64,000 nt of DNA from Amoebophrya sp. A120 (taxonomy: Eukaryota > Sar > Dinophyceae > Syndiniales > Amoebophryaceae): NCBI GenBank assembly GCA_905178155.1, contig CAJINV010000001.1, positions 2,284,089 through 2,348,088 on the forward strand. The letters are read 5' to 3'. The translations under genes and the position numbers were made by a program. Positions 42,300-54,022 of the stretch are shown piece by piece. The notes beneath the pieces were generated by a model that made no database searches, was not told the origin of the DNA, and was given only the letters and a program-made list of their open reading frames with translations. How positions within the stretch are numbered: position 1 is the stretch's first letter; each line of letters begins with the position of its first letter.

Positions 42300-45200
42300 T
42301 TATGAAAACGTAAACATTTTCGCAGTCGAGTCGACTTTTCTGAACTTTTTTCTGACAAATTCCGTCCCCAAAATTCTCTCCAGCGCGCAGTCGTCGTTTT
42401 CTTGGTCCACCAAAGTGAAGGCGGCTGCCGGCACCAAAGCCATGTCTTTTGTCTTCGAATACGGGGACAGCCAGGACAGGCCCAGCATGTAGCTTTTCTC
42501 CGGGGTGCCAAAAAAGCAGAGGTTTTGCGCGTTCTTGATGTCGAACTCCGGGTGGTAAAAGAGGAATCGTTCGGTTAACAGCAACACCCGCAGATTGCCC
42601 TTGTTGAACTCCATCCGGGCCTCCTTCACTTTCAGCCACTCCGCGTACTCATCGAGCGCGACGTGGTCCACGCCTTCCTCCTCGAAAAATCGTTTTATTC
42701 GGAAGAAATCGCAGTACCGGTACCCGCTGCCAGAGACGACGATGACCAAATATTCCATTTCCGTCCCGGTGGTCCGCCAAAACTGCTTCTGAAACTGCTT
42801 AAACAAAGGCGTGTCCTCGGCTGGAGTGTCCTCGACGTCTTGCAGCTGCTTTTTTAGCGCTCTGTTCTGCTTGGAAATTGTTGTAGAGGAAGACGAGTCT
42901 TTGCTGTTCCCTTTCACCACCAGGAACATATGCCTTTCAATCGCAAAATGCTCCCGTGCGTAGTGAATCAGTTCCTCGCCGGCATTCTCCAATGCGGCGG
43001 GAAACTTCACCGCGCCGCGAAAGTTCGTTCTGAAGGGCACTAGGGTTGTCGCGTCGTTTTCTTCCATTTTGTTCTTACCACCGGTGAGTAATATTTCAGT
43101 CGCGGTCTCGTAGTTTTTGGACATGACGCGATTCTTCTTGTTCTTTTTCCCCGCTCGTGCAACATCAAGTTCATCCGCTTCGTCGTCCGCTTTGTCGCTG
43201 ACCAGTAAAGCGTTCAGCTCGGGGCAATTCCCGTTGCTGGTGACGATCGTCTGCCTCAGCAGTCGGGATTCGTTCAGTGCGAAGCACTCCCGGAGTCTCC
43301 CGATGTCGCAGTTTTCCGGTAATTTTTTCGGTTTCTTGTTGCACATCTTCAGCACGTCCAGTACATGGTCGAAGTTCTGGTACTTCAAGATGTCAACCCG
43401 ATCCAGCACGACGCACTCCAACGAGGACAAGAAATCGTACTCGCGCTGCTTCGCGGACTCGCCCTCGGCGCCGATAATGAGCCGCAGCCCTAGGGGGGAG
43501 CAAATCAGAATGTCGGACTGGTAGAAGGGGGTGAACAGCTTCAGTGCTCTTTTGGAAACTGAGACGCCAACGCGAAATTTGTCGTCGTTGTTCCCCGAAA
43601 AGCAGTGCTGCAGGTCTTTTGCGGTGTCGTTGGTCCAAGAAGAGGACTTGGGTTTTTTGGTCGACGTCGTGCTGTCGTTTATTTGCTGTTCTACATCCTC
43701 ATTCGGCCCTTCGGCGAACTGCTCATCGAATTTCGACTGCTTCAAGACCTGCTTCGCATTCGGACAGAGCGCTTCCAGCATCTTCACCAGCTCGAAAGCG
43801 ACTGACCGATAGGAACAGAGAATCAAGACCCTGGCGCGGCAGAAACCCTGGTCGCGCGCGGATTCGAGGAAAGACGCGTTTTCGTCGTCGTCGTTGTTGT
43901 TTTCCTTTTCCTCCGCTTGTTTCTGTTGCTTCGCAATCTTCGTGTTGTTCGCAACAACCTCTTCCCGGGCCTTCAACACATGATTCACCACGTGCGTCAT
44001 GTATGTGCTCCGGACCGTTCTGCTGTTGGCGAAAGTGTGGGTTGGGAGCACCACGTCCTGATACCTGTTCAAATGGTGGAAAGCCGCGTGTTCTCTGGAA
44101 CTCCATCGTTCCACAAACTCCTTGTCGTTTCCCTTCAAGGCACGGGTGTAGCCGCGCTCGGAATGTTGGGTGAAAGAACTGGCTGGTGAACATGATAGTT
44201 GTTTTTTCTTCATCTCTTGCTTGTCCTTGTTTGGACTCGTAGTGGTACTTTTATTCGCCGCACCTCCGCAGTACTTTGCCAGATCGCGCCCGGCCTTGTC
44301 CTTCTGCCCGTAAGTGAAGGACACAGTACTAGTGCCGAACCCCTTCCCGGCCAGCTTCTCTTTCTGTACGGTTGTGAAGTCAACCTGGGATTCCACATTA
44401 GCCAGTCCGAAGGAACCGTAGTGGTTGTGAAGGTCCTTGTCGGTTTGCTCTTGTTCTTGCGCGTTTTTGCTACTTCTTCTACCCGCGGCGGGACAGTTAT
44501 CTGCCAGAAGAGTTCTTTGTTCCTCCTCGTCCAACACCTCGTCCTCGCTCACTTCGTCGTCAGACAAGCCGTGCAGCGTTCGCTGGCGGACCGCTGCCTG
44601 CTGATCCGGGTCGTCTTCGTCAAGGGAGATATCAGCGTCTGATTCTTCATCCTTGTTGTCGTCGCCTTTTTTGCTTTTCTCTGTGCCTGCTTCATCACCA
44701 GAATCAGAAACCATTTCCTCATCGGAACAAAATTCCTCCTCCTCCTCGCCGATGTCTGACGCAGATTCCATAATGTCCTCCTCCTCAACAGGTTCAACAT
44801 CTTCTGCGCCTCCAGTTCTGTTCGATTTCGTTGCGCGTCGGCGGCCGAGCTTTTTCTCGTCACTATCCTCGACGTCTTCCATATCCATGTCCTCATCTTC
44901 ATCAGCGCTTGACAAATCTTGTTCCGAGTCAGAATTATCCCCGTCAGTGTTGTTCGACATAGTTCCATGTTGTTGCCCCTTCATGCTTTCCAGCAACTTT
45001 TCGTACGGTGTCTTTTCCTCCACATCCTCCGCATCCTCTTCCCCGGATGTTAAAGGGTCGTTGTCTTTTGTATGAATTGCAAAAGTATCGTACTAGTACT
45101 AATTGCAATACAAATTAGCTCAGCATGACAAATGGAATTTGTCATGCTGTTTTGCCTTTTGAATTGAATTGAAGTAGCGACGCCCCCTGACGTGCCTCGG

Positions 45201-45756
45201 TAGCCGATCGCTCTACCAACCGGAGGTGCTAATTACATGCTTATTTCTTCGTTCGTCGAGCACCTTATTCCGCCATACAAATCGGCTGGTGAGCAATTAC
45301 CCGGACTGCCGGCCCAATTTGTGCCGGTTTTGGTGTTTTAGGGAGATACCCGCAACGCCCCCGCGGAGTTGGCGAAACCCTGATAGCGAGACGCAACCCT
45401 TGGCGGACCTGAACGACCTGAGACCATCCCCACCTTTGGATGTGTTGTCTCCCGCTTGTGCTGCTCGTTCTGCTTCGAGCCGCCCAGACCCTGATAAAGA
45501 TTTGTAATGCATGACTGCGATTACTACGAGTACGATACTTTTGCACAGGATATTTTGCGACCCGCTGCAATCTGCGGTCCTCCTTGGCGATTTTCTTTTC
45601 GATCCGCTGGAGTTCCTTTTCCCGGCCTTCGATCTTTTTGTGTAACAAATCCTCGCGGTCCAGCTTCTTTTTGGTCTTTTTCTTCTTTCCGTTCTTGCCG
45701 GCCTTCTTGAAAAAGCCCTTGCTCTTTCCGGTGCCGCGCTTTTTGTTCCCGGCCAT
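42300..45756 (-). CDS. UTP25: UTP25 (DIEXF), small-subunit processome factor
   Basis: Exons 45756-45553 and 45065-42300 give 989 residues. A very basic N-terminus (MAGNKKRGTGKSKGFFKK) and an acidic central region precede the helicase-like UTP25 domain. Recognisable blocks are RARVLILCSYRSVAFELV, FTPFYQSDILICSPLGLR, a VVLDRVDILKYQNFDHVL segment and the late VLLLTERFLFYHPEFDIKNA and NLCFFGTPEKS. UTP25 is a nucleolar protein needed for 18S rRNA processing; it resembles DEAD helicases but lacks intact catalytic motifs, and here VLDRVD stands where DEAD would be. The single intron is a family D introner, and its removal joins RRLQRVAK to DNDPLTSGEED. Length exceeds most relatives because of the acidic region. 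Confidence 0.93.
45071..45552. mobile_element. Introner, family D, copy 2, enlarged
   Basis: 482 bp against 152 bp for copy 1. The terminal repeats share AATTGCAAAAGTATCGTAC. Flanked by TTTTG (45066-45070, 45553-45557). Extra internal DNA of about 330 bp is moderately GC-rich and unrelated to copy 1, suggesting a nested insertion. Excision preserves the UTP25 frame. Confidence 0.9.
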
Positions 45757-47574
45757 GATTTGGGATTTAAGTTTCACCTAGGTAGGACAGATTGATCGAT
45801 GGGTTCCTTCGAAGGGTAAGGCTAAAAAGAATACGACTTGTCATAAAACATTGATGAAGTAGTTACGGGGATAGAGACGCGATGAACATGGAGCTGCAAA
45901 TTAGAAGCATACTAAGAGCAAGAATACATTTGTTCCGCTGCAATTCATTCTTTGGTGGAATAGACGGTGTCGGTGAATGGATTCTATGCGGGACCAACAT
46001 CAGGCACAGGCTGGTCAGAAAGTAAAATATGATCATCTCTTGTAGAGGAGATTCGATCGTCTTCTTTTCCAATTTGATCCGTCGTCAGAGATCTTTTTTC
46101 TTCACTCCTTAAATCGACTTTCCGAGAAAGGAACAGCAACAGGATCGAATTCACTACTAGTAGTACTTCGGTGGTTACATGACCAAGCTTTGGTCGTATG
46201 AGGATCCTTATCAAGGGTGCTGTAAAGAAGATCCACGAAAATTGCAAGGAATGATGCCCTGCGAGTGATTTGACCCGAGCGCCGGCCCTTATGATCATAG
46301 AAAGTTTCTCGGTGGCCCTGATCAGCAAGTCCCTGGTGATCCTTTCAACAACTTCTTCAACTTAGAGGATCTATGTCCCTCTGTCATCCTGATCTCGCAC
46401 AATCCGGATAACGTTTCGCTTGCTCGGGTAGTTCTCTGGACGGATACGAACAGAAAGAAGAAAAAAATTGACGGTGAAGCAAAAGCTCTGTCGTGGGGAC
46501 ATCAGAAAAATCCTAAATACTATCCGTGGAATTACGAGTTGTGTATCCTTCCTCTTCCAAAACGAATGCTCTTGCAGAAATAAATTTCACTTTCTCATTC
46601 TTGTCGCTTTTTCCAGCGGTCAATTGTAACGAGGTCGAGGACGTAAATTTATTTTCAAACCGCCTTATTTTTTTCTTGATACACTGGCGTCACTCGGCTT
46701 CGTGTTCAAAAACCGCACACAAAACTGGGAGGTAGAATTTTTCTTGCGCTAGATTTCTATCTTTAACCAACTGCTTTTGTAAGTAGTGAAGTTTCCCAAA
46801 AAGTAGAAAGTGTGGGTATGCGTTTGAAGTGTTTCAAGTACTAATTGCGCGGTAGCTATTTCTCGTCAAGAAGACGTGAGCTTGATGGGACTCGGGTCTT
46901 GGAGTTCGCAAATTAAAATTATGGGGTAGACTGATACTATAAACATAGAGTAAGAACATCAAGAACTCAGGGCACGCCTAAACTATTAGTATACGGATAA
47001 GGACGCAATTGTCGTTATGAGACAGGGTGATGGTAGCCATGCTTGTTTGGTTGACACTGCTAGTAGTGATTGTTACTTTGTTGCTAGGGTGAAAGGGGAA
47101 GAACTTCGAAGCTACAATACCGTATTTCCCAGGATATTTCTCAAAACATATTGGTACGCGTGGTCATTCTGACTTCCTATAAGCATTTGAAGGCCTTTAT
47201 TTGTGGTAAGTATCAAAAGTAACACTGGATCTCAAAAATGTACGAATTCCTTGCGCTATTATAATTGACAACGCGAAAACAATGAGTCACTGTGCTTGCC
47301 CTGATTTGTTCCGGGCGGAAGATATTCTCAGAAAGAAGAAAGTATCCATGAGCAATGATGTTTTGTTTGTTTTGTTTGATGCGAGAGATAAGTCTAAAAC
47401 CGCTCTATCAAAATTGGACTGTATTGGTTGTGTGGTGATTAACTGCGTTTATGGAAAGCAACTGGGGCGAAGTAGCTGCGCGTGCGATGAAGAACTTTGA
47501 ATCATAATTATCAATAAAGCTAGTAGGTTTCAGTTGTGCTTCGTGAAGATAAAAATGAAAATAAGTAAAGGCTC
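45757..47574. other. Long intergenic stretch, no convincing gene
   Basis: AT-rich. A 114-codon minus ORF at 45984-46328 has a hydrophobic middle, but no family is recognised and no splice context supports it. Nothing else stands out. Confidence 0.4.
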
Positions 47575-49734
47575 TTACCGATAAGAGCTGTTGCCATTCC
47601 ATGCGTTTTTCCCTGCGCCCTGGCCGCCATGAAAAGAAGACGTGCGGTCGTCATTGTACCAAGACGAGGAACGGGACCAGGATTGTTCGGAGGAAGACCA
47701 GGAGTCATTTCTCCCCCCCGACCATTCGCTCTTTGTCGCGGACCACTGATCCGTATTATTCCGACTATACGACCGATCGTTATAGTTTCCGCTAGTACAA
47801 CCGGCATGCCAGGACGACGTGCTGCTCCCCCGGTGGTGGTGGTGGTGGTTGTCTGCTCCGCCTCCGCCCGACCGGTACTGGGGGCGCTTGCGATGATACA
47901 CGACACCCCGCTTGTTTCCCTTCTTACTGCAGGCGGAATTATGTGCAGTTGACCTGGTGTAAAAATCGTCGCTTGTAGTTCCGCCCGGAAAATGAAAGTT
48001 GTCGTAAGTCGACGATGATGTTGCTGATGCAGTTGTTCCTGCTGTTGTCGAAAAGCCAACATTATTAGCTGCATCGCTACAACTCGAGCCGCTTGTCCCC
48101 GATGCTGAGTTTGCGGACGACGAAGAGGAGGGTGTCCGGGTGTCGCACGAACTCCCCGATGATCCAGGTGGGGCTCCTGCACCTCCAAGAGCTCTGTCGT
48201 AGAAGTTGTAGCTCTTCTCAACCTTGTTATGGCCATCATCTACGAAATGATCTTCAGTATTGTTCTCATCACTGGACGAGAACATTCGGTTTTTCCTCCT
48301 CTGTTCGCAGTACCACTTGTAGTCGGCGAAGTCCACTTTCACGCGTTTTGACTGGTACCTGGTCAGCGAAATGCGGTCCAGCAACACTTGGTCCACTGCC
48401 CGCCGGTAGCCCGCTTTTTTGATCAGTTCCACGATGGCCGTTTCGCGCGTCATGTCGTGCTCGAGAGCGACTTCCGGAAGGTAGGTGGCGGAAAACTGGC
48501 GATTGGGAAAATGCTCCGGGTCCTCAAAGGAGATGATAATGCCGTGCTTGCCAACTTCCCAATCATACGCCCCGTGCGCCGCAGGTTCGAAACTGTGCAG
48601 CACCGAAACTTGGCAGATCAGCATGGCTGTATGTGATTTTTTGTTCTTTTTGCGTGTCGTCGATGCTAGTAGAAACAAACGCAAAGTGGAGTGTGACTCG
48701 TCCTTCGCCTTCCATGCGAAAAATCAGATAAGTACAGTCGACGTGGTTCTTGCGAGAAGACATGGCACTAGCGGTTTTACCGTCAAGTATTAGAGACAGA
48801 AGCAATGAAAACCAACGACAAAAACACAAACTACTGGATATCATGATTAAATCTGTACGCAATTCTCCGGCTTGAATTGGTGGAAATCTTGAATCTTCAA
48901 AGGCCGCCTTAACCGTGTAATCCCGCAAGCCAGGATGTAGATCGAGGGGCTCCAAGCACCCTATGCAGCCGCGAAGCTCCTCTTGGCCCCGGCTCGGTTC
49001 CCACGTTAGCCAGGTAACCTAGACGAAATATACAGAAAATAGTCGATGGAAAACTCGCACTCGACGCTGCCGATTCGAAGTCAAACGGAAACAAAATGAA
49101 CAGCACCCTACATATTAGGGAGTCAGAAAACAACAGAAAATCAGTAGTACAAAAAGCGGTGATCGCGATTGCGCGTCGTAGCTCGGCGGAAAAACCGGCT
49201 CGTTGTCCACCAGCTTGTTTAAGCGATATGACACGACGTCCCAAGCATAGTAGCAGAGGTCCGTATCCACTTTCGGCACCACCAGATGAGCTGCTAGGGG
49301 TGGAGGAGCAGTTGTAGTATTCGAGGTAGAAGCACTGTTAGTGTTTTTCGTCTGGTTCGACATTTGCGGCAATATGCCGCTGGTGTCCTGTATCCCAGAA
49401 AAAAAGTGTTACAGTTACACATTTGTAGTCAATTCAGCAACACAAATTTCGCTGCATGAGAGAGAAAACTTGTAATGCAGAAATCGTACGGGGAAACACC
49501 TATGAAACGAGGCTCCTATGCATATCCGGCATGACAGAGCTTGTCTGTCTTGCTTGGCCTGCAACACAATGTGTAACTGTAACACTTTTTTCTTGCGATA
49601 TCCTGCTCACTGGCGGTCGTCGTAATGGACATCGTAGACATATCCTCGCCTTGCTTCTGCTCGTCCGTGGTCTCCATTCTTAAATTGACCCCAGGAGGAG
49701 GACTCATCGTCGCAGCAGCTTGTAGCATTTCCAC
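47575..49734 (-). CDS. AMMECR1: AMMECR1-domain protein with a long Ser/Gly/Asn tail
   Basis: Exons 49734-49601, 49385-49151, 49018-48835 and 48626-47575 give 534 residues. The AMMECR1 domain spans about 75-315. It shows CYYAWDVVSYRL, SPLFVTWLTWEP, the family hallmark LRGCIG (138-143), GLRDYTVKAAFEDSRFPP, DWEVGKHGIIISFED and ATYLPEVALEHDM, then LTRYQSKRVKVDFADY. The family is widespread and its biochemical role is not settled. The first intron is a family G introner; two others are GT-AG. The 220-residue C-terminal tail, rich in Ser, Gly, Asn, His and Tyr, is unusual for the family and probably disordered. A short insertion (about residues 184-191) near the third intron may reflect a slightly misplaced junction. 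Confidence 0.93.
49391..49600. mobile_element. Introner, family G
   Basis: 210 bp with terminal repeats containing GTTACAGTTACACATT. Flanked by TCCTG (49386-49390, 49601-49605). Excision joins TTASEQD to TSGILPQ in the N-terminal region of the AMMECR1 protein. Confidence 0.9.
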
Positions 49735-52262
49735 CGTTTGAAGATTTAAACAAGATGCTCCACGACTTTATCGGACGCGCGACAAGAATGAACCAACCCC
49801 TGCGTTGTTTTTTCCGAAAAAAACTGCGGCTTTGATGTTCCCAGGTGGAAGAAGCTCGTGGTGGTGGTGGGCCTCTACAGCTTCTAGTACCACCTAGAAG
49901 GGGGCTACTTACTTCAGTATTCGGTGACGAGAAGTGAATCTGCTCCTCTTGGTCGACGCAAAACGACCCGGATGCTCTGCTGGCGAGGCACTAGGAAGAA
50001 CGGTCGTGGTTTTCTTCCTCCGTCGCTGGTTGCGAACTAAGCATTTTTTGGGCTATGGGACGATATCACTTGTGATCGATGGGCTACTAGCTTTTCGTTT
50101 TCCCCCATTTAAATCTTCATCGGTTTGGCTGGTCAATAGTTCACATACTTCTCGGTTACCATATCGGTATAATGGCTATACTTGCTCCTTCTACGTTTTA
50201 TTCTGTACCTACAATCATGACACTGGTGCATGTCGTAGATCCATTCGATAGGCTAAGACGCCTACAAAAAGTTTACTACAGATGCTGCACGTATTCGGCT
50301 TATTGGTTGATGACTGAGTGCGTAGTTATGGCTCGTTAAACTTTTGGTCGCAAAACTATCAACAGACAAGCTTTCTATACCGGCTTCTCGTCCACACATG
50401 CGAAGATAAACTCTATCTGGATGCAAAAAACATTAACGAGAAGGAGTCGTGGCCGTGGGAGAGATATCAAAATACAGCACTCAAGGTGGAAAACAAATTC
50501 TGAAACGTCGAAATCCAATACTGATCATTTACATACTGATCCAATATCATATCAAAAACCAAAACTACAAAAAGTCAGAAAATGAAAACGTGTGGAGTCC
50601 CGACAAAATCATCTACAGAACCTCAAATGCAAACCTCTCCTGTGGCCGGGTAGGCTCTTGTTGTAGTCGTGGTACTTCTAGGTGGAAGGTACCTTTCACT
50701 TTCTCCGAAACGAGTAGTTTGCAATCACCTCGTCGGGTCGTCCACAACGCGCTGCGTCGGAACGCTAAGTAGAGTTGTCCTTCATCATATCAATACACTA
50801 GCACTAACTTGCGCAAACGGAAGCGAGTCAAAACTTTTTCGCCGGTGTACATATTAAGTACTCGGGAACTCGAGGATTGCACTACATCTGATACTTCTTC
50901 TACAGGACTTCTTTTACACGGAACAACAAAATGGAAAATGCAAAGGCGAGAATGGATCCTGCGGCGCCTCTAGGTTGCAGCTACCAATCCGTGCAGAGTC
51001 CTGGTTCTCCATCATTTGGATCGAACAAGAAAAATCCTTTCGTTTTATTGTTTCTCAGACTATATGACAAAGAAAATATTTCGCCTGATTCTCCCCACGG
51101 GAGAAAGCAGGCGGTCGATTTTTCTATAATTGATTTTAAAATACTGCCAAAACTGGTGGTAGCGTAGAGAGCCATCAGCACCTTTGAATGATAGTACTGC
51201 AGCTACAGTCGCGTCGTGGAAGTGTCTTCCATTTTTTCGCCGCCGGTACCCCTATTCTATCTGCAAAAATCTGCCGCTAGGATCTGCATCCTCGCTGTGT
51301 ATGGGGAAAGGCTCCTTCCAATTATCGTTGTCCTTATTTTATTTCGATGCGGCTCAATGCGGCTCGTAGCCGCGCAGCACGCTTTTCTTTGCTATATGTG
51401 TTACAAGATCTTGGCACCGAAAATAGAGATAGTCATCGGTATACATTATTCTATCTGTTTTTCTACGGAGGTGGCACGAGGTGTGAAATATTAAGTGTAC
51501 TAGGAGACAAACAACTGTCAGAAGTATAGAGGAGGACCTGCAAGTGACGTTTCGTCTGCGAAGATACTGGCTTATTGTGTCTATCTTCATTATCACCGTG
51601 TTGACAAATCATATTCAATTTCAATTTCTCACGCACAAAACATACACGGGCCGTGAAAGGAGCTCTGGCAGCACTTTTTCAAAATACAACGGTGGAAAAA
51701 AAAACAGAAATTCTTCCGGAAACTGGCCTGCTTCATCTCTCCACTAAAACCATAAGACCGATTAAACAGTTTTTTGGTCCTTTTATTTTATTTTTGTGTG
51801 TGAGGAAGACGAAGAACTCGCCATCAACAACACGCTCTGTTGAATCGCCATTGTGAAGGTTCATTCGCTTGTTTCACTCGTGATTTTCCTTGCAGCGTCG
51901 GTCTATCGGATTATTGGCGGATATTCTTATTCAACAAACATATCCTTATCCATATCCAGTTAGTTGTGCTATTTTTCTTCTTCAAACCTCACAACTTTCT
52001 TAAGGGATCTAATGCAGCGGTCGTACGACCCTCTGCTTTCTTATTTTTATTAACCTCGTTCCTCATGCAGCATGCAATTGTACTGTATTTTTCGCAGACT
52101 TTTTCTTGCCGCCTGTAGACCTGGCAAAGGAGACCCGGCAAGAATGTCTAGATGATATAGTGCTGTAACTCTGTATCGTTCGTGTTGTACGTGGTAGTGT
52201 CAGCATGCCCGCTACCTGTCGGGAGATGATGATCAAGCGCCTTTGATCTTTTTGCAAAATAA
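49735..52262. other. Long AT-rich stretch, no convincing gene
   Basis: A 78-codon plus ORF at 50931-51167 looks mildly protein-like but has no recognised domain or splice context. Other ORFs are short. No repeat ends or RNA genes were recognised. Confidence 0.4.
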
Positions 52263-52535
52263 TTAAAAGGATACCAGGTCACCACCTAAAAATAATCGCA
52301 GCAGCTGGTTGTAAGATGCACTGCCTGGGTCGTGTGCTGAAGAAAGCGTCTTCTCGCGAGCTTTGAAAAGAAAGTCCGAGTGGAGCTGCAAGTAGACCTT
52401 AATCGAGTTCTCGAAAAAAGGAAGAGATTTTTCGAGTGTGATGAAATGACGAATTCGAGTATAAAAATCCTTCGTCGGCGCCAAACCCATCACGTATTCC
52501 TCTCGTCCTCGGTTTTCGTTTTCCATGCCTGACAC
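52263..52535 (-). CDS. Small hypothetical protein, 90 residues
   Basis: A compact ORF with balanced composition: an acidic/basic start (MENENRGREEY is the second Met), then helices such as DFYTRIRHFITLEKSLPFFE and YLQLHSDFLFKAREK. It lies on the same strand as neighbouring genes. No family is recognised. It could be a small gene or one exon of a larger one. Starts are 52535 or 52526. Confidence 0.4.
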   Translation of the reverse strand: MSGMENENRGREEYVMGLAPTKDFYTRIRHFITLEKSLPFFENSIKVYLQLHSDFLFKAREKTLSSAHDPGSASYNQLLRLFLGGDLVSF

Positions 52536-53241
52536 AACTACAGGCTTCTAAAGTAGTTGTCAGCAGGGTTAAAGGAGCGACGGCTAATAACTTGGGAGGT
52601 CTAGGCGGCGAGCTCCCATCCCCTCCTGGCCTCGAAAATCACTTTCTTTTCCTTTCTTTCCGCGCAGCAACGTCACTAGTGCAAAAAATTGCCCTGTGCA
52701 ATGTCGCTAGACCCGGACTCGAAATACACTCGATAAAAGTTGTCTGTGGCTACTCCCACAAATTATCAATGCTGGGAGTACTTAATTGCTTTTCATGTTT
52801 GTTTGTTTGTTTGTTTGTGTTCATGCGAGAAGGTGGGAACGCGTTTACACACCTTTTTCTCTAGAGCTATTTCAACAAAAAACCTCTTGCTTTGAGAGCT
52901 TGCTCTGAAAAAAGACAACTACAAACGCCCTAAACTAGTTCTACTTTTCGCTACAGAAAAACTTTTTGAAAAACGCCTCTTTGCGATTTCGCTGAAAAAT
53001 TTTCACCTGCTTGCGACTACTACTACGTTGGTAAAAAGAAATAAATTGTAGAAACAAGTAACCATCTCATGATAAGCTAGAACAGCTTTATTCAATTTGA
53101 TACTTTTTTCGAACTTAAGAAGTAAAGAGGGGCTAGTACAGTTGTTGTAAAAGCCACAGTGGGACAAGCCTCAGACAAGACTTAATCCCGCAATGGGCAG
53201 CTATGCGGTAATATATTGAGTTACGCCGTGCGAGCGCGGGG
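52536..53241. other. Intergenic, TTTG microsatellite
   Basis: Holds a short GTTT repeat at about 52797-52818. A 90-codon plus ORF spanning it is not credible. Nothing else was seen. Confidence 0.45.
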
Positions 53242-53511
53242 TCAGAGATCGACGTGAAAATAACAACCCTCGCACATATTCATCATAGAGTGCAACTGCA
53301 TCTGCACTTCGCGGACATAGTGGTCCAAAGATCTAGTGTATGCGACACATCTAGAAGATACACAGAAACGGCTGCTATTTCTGTTCGATTTCGATTTCCG
53401 GGCATAACAAAACAAAATTAGTCCAAACAGGGCGGTCAAAAGAATCAGATGGTAATAGAAGCTGAAGAAAACAACTGCATTGCCGATGTTCGCTCTCTTT
53501 GTTAGTTGCAA
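53242..53511 (-). CDS. Possible small single-pass membrane protein, 89 residues
   Basis: One hydrophobic helix (AVVFFSFYYHLILLTALFGL onward, about 12-36) is followed by a basic stop-transfer segment ARKSKSNRNSSR, consistent with a membrane anchor. The C-terminal half is polar with several Cys. No family, neighbour or splice support. It may be a chance ORF. Confidence 0.3.
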   Translation of the reverse strand: MQLTKRANIGNAVVFFSFYYHLILLTALFGLILFCYARKSKSNRNSSRFCVSSRCVAYTRSLDHYVREVQMQLHSMMNMCEGCYFHVDL

Positions 53512-54022
53512 TATTTATATTTTTCTTTTTGTAGATCCATAAAAAACTAGTGATTGCTTGATGTAATAAATAATCCTGAAAAGAAGTGAAAGTCCGATGA
53601 GTTGCTTCGCCTCATAGCAAACTGAACCCATGATCCAAAAAAGCTGGTGTAACAATCAAATCTAATGACCGTACGTGCTGTCCACCTTTCATGATCTTGT
53701 TATGCTCCTCATGCGACAAGACCCATATCAAACGCATCAGGAGAAATGTAAGTAGAATGAAAGCAAGTAGAACCGTCGAAATCGACGCCATACGTCGGGT
53801 GACTGGAATGACATACGTTTTACTTTATTTGCGTTTCCTCATACGACATAGTAGATTTTATCTGTTAGGTAAAAGTGGATAAAAATGACCTGCAGCTTCA
53901 TCTCCTCGTGATGGATTTTTATCGAAGGAAGAACTTCGCGCAAAGATGAACTTCGATCGACGGCTGGTCGTGCTACTACTTCAGGAAAAAGTACCATCAG
54001 CTGCAAAACCTCCACTACCAGG
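53512..54022. other. Intergenic, no gene seen
   Basis: 3' flank of the giant gene. An ORF at 53839-54231 is an out-of-frame extension of that gene and is not called. Confidence 0.4.

Noticed and set aside
45170-45240. tRNA-like D-arm (GGTTGGTAGAGC on the minus strand) inside the enlarged family D introner
   Set aside because: No T-arm box or matching acceptor and anticodon stems could be built, so it is not a functional tRNA. A tRNA-derived repeat remnant remains possible.
50931-51167. Plus ORF of 78 codons
   Set aside because: Mildly protein-like composition, but isolated, on the opposite strand to the cluster and without family similarity.
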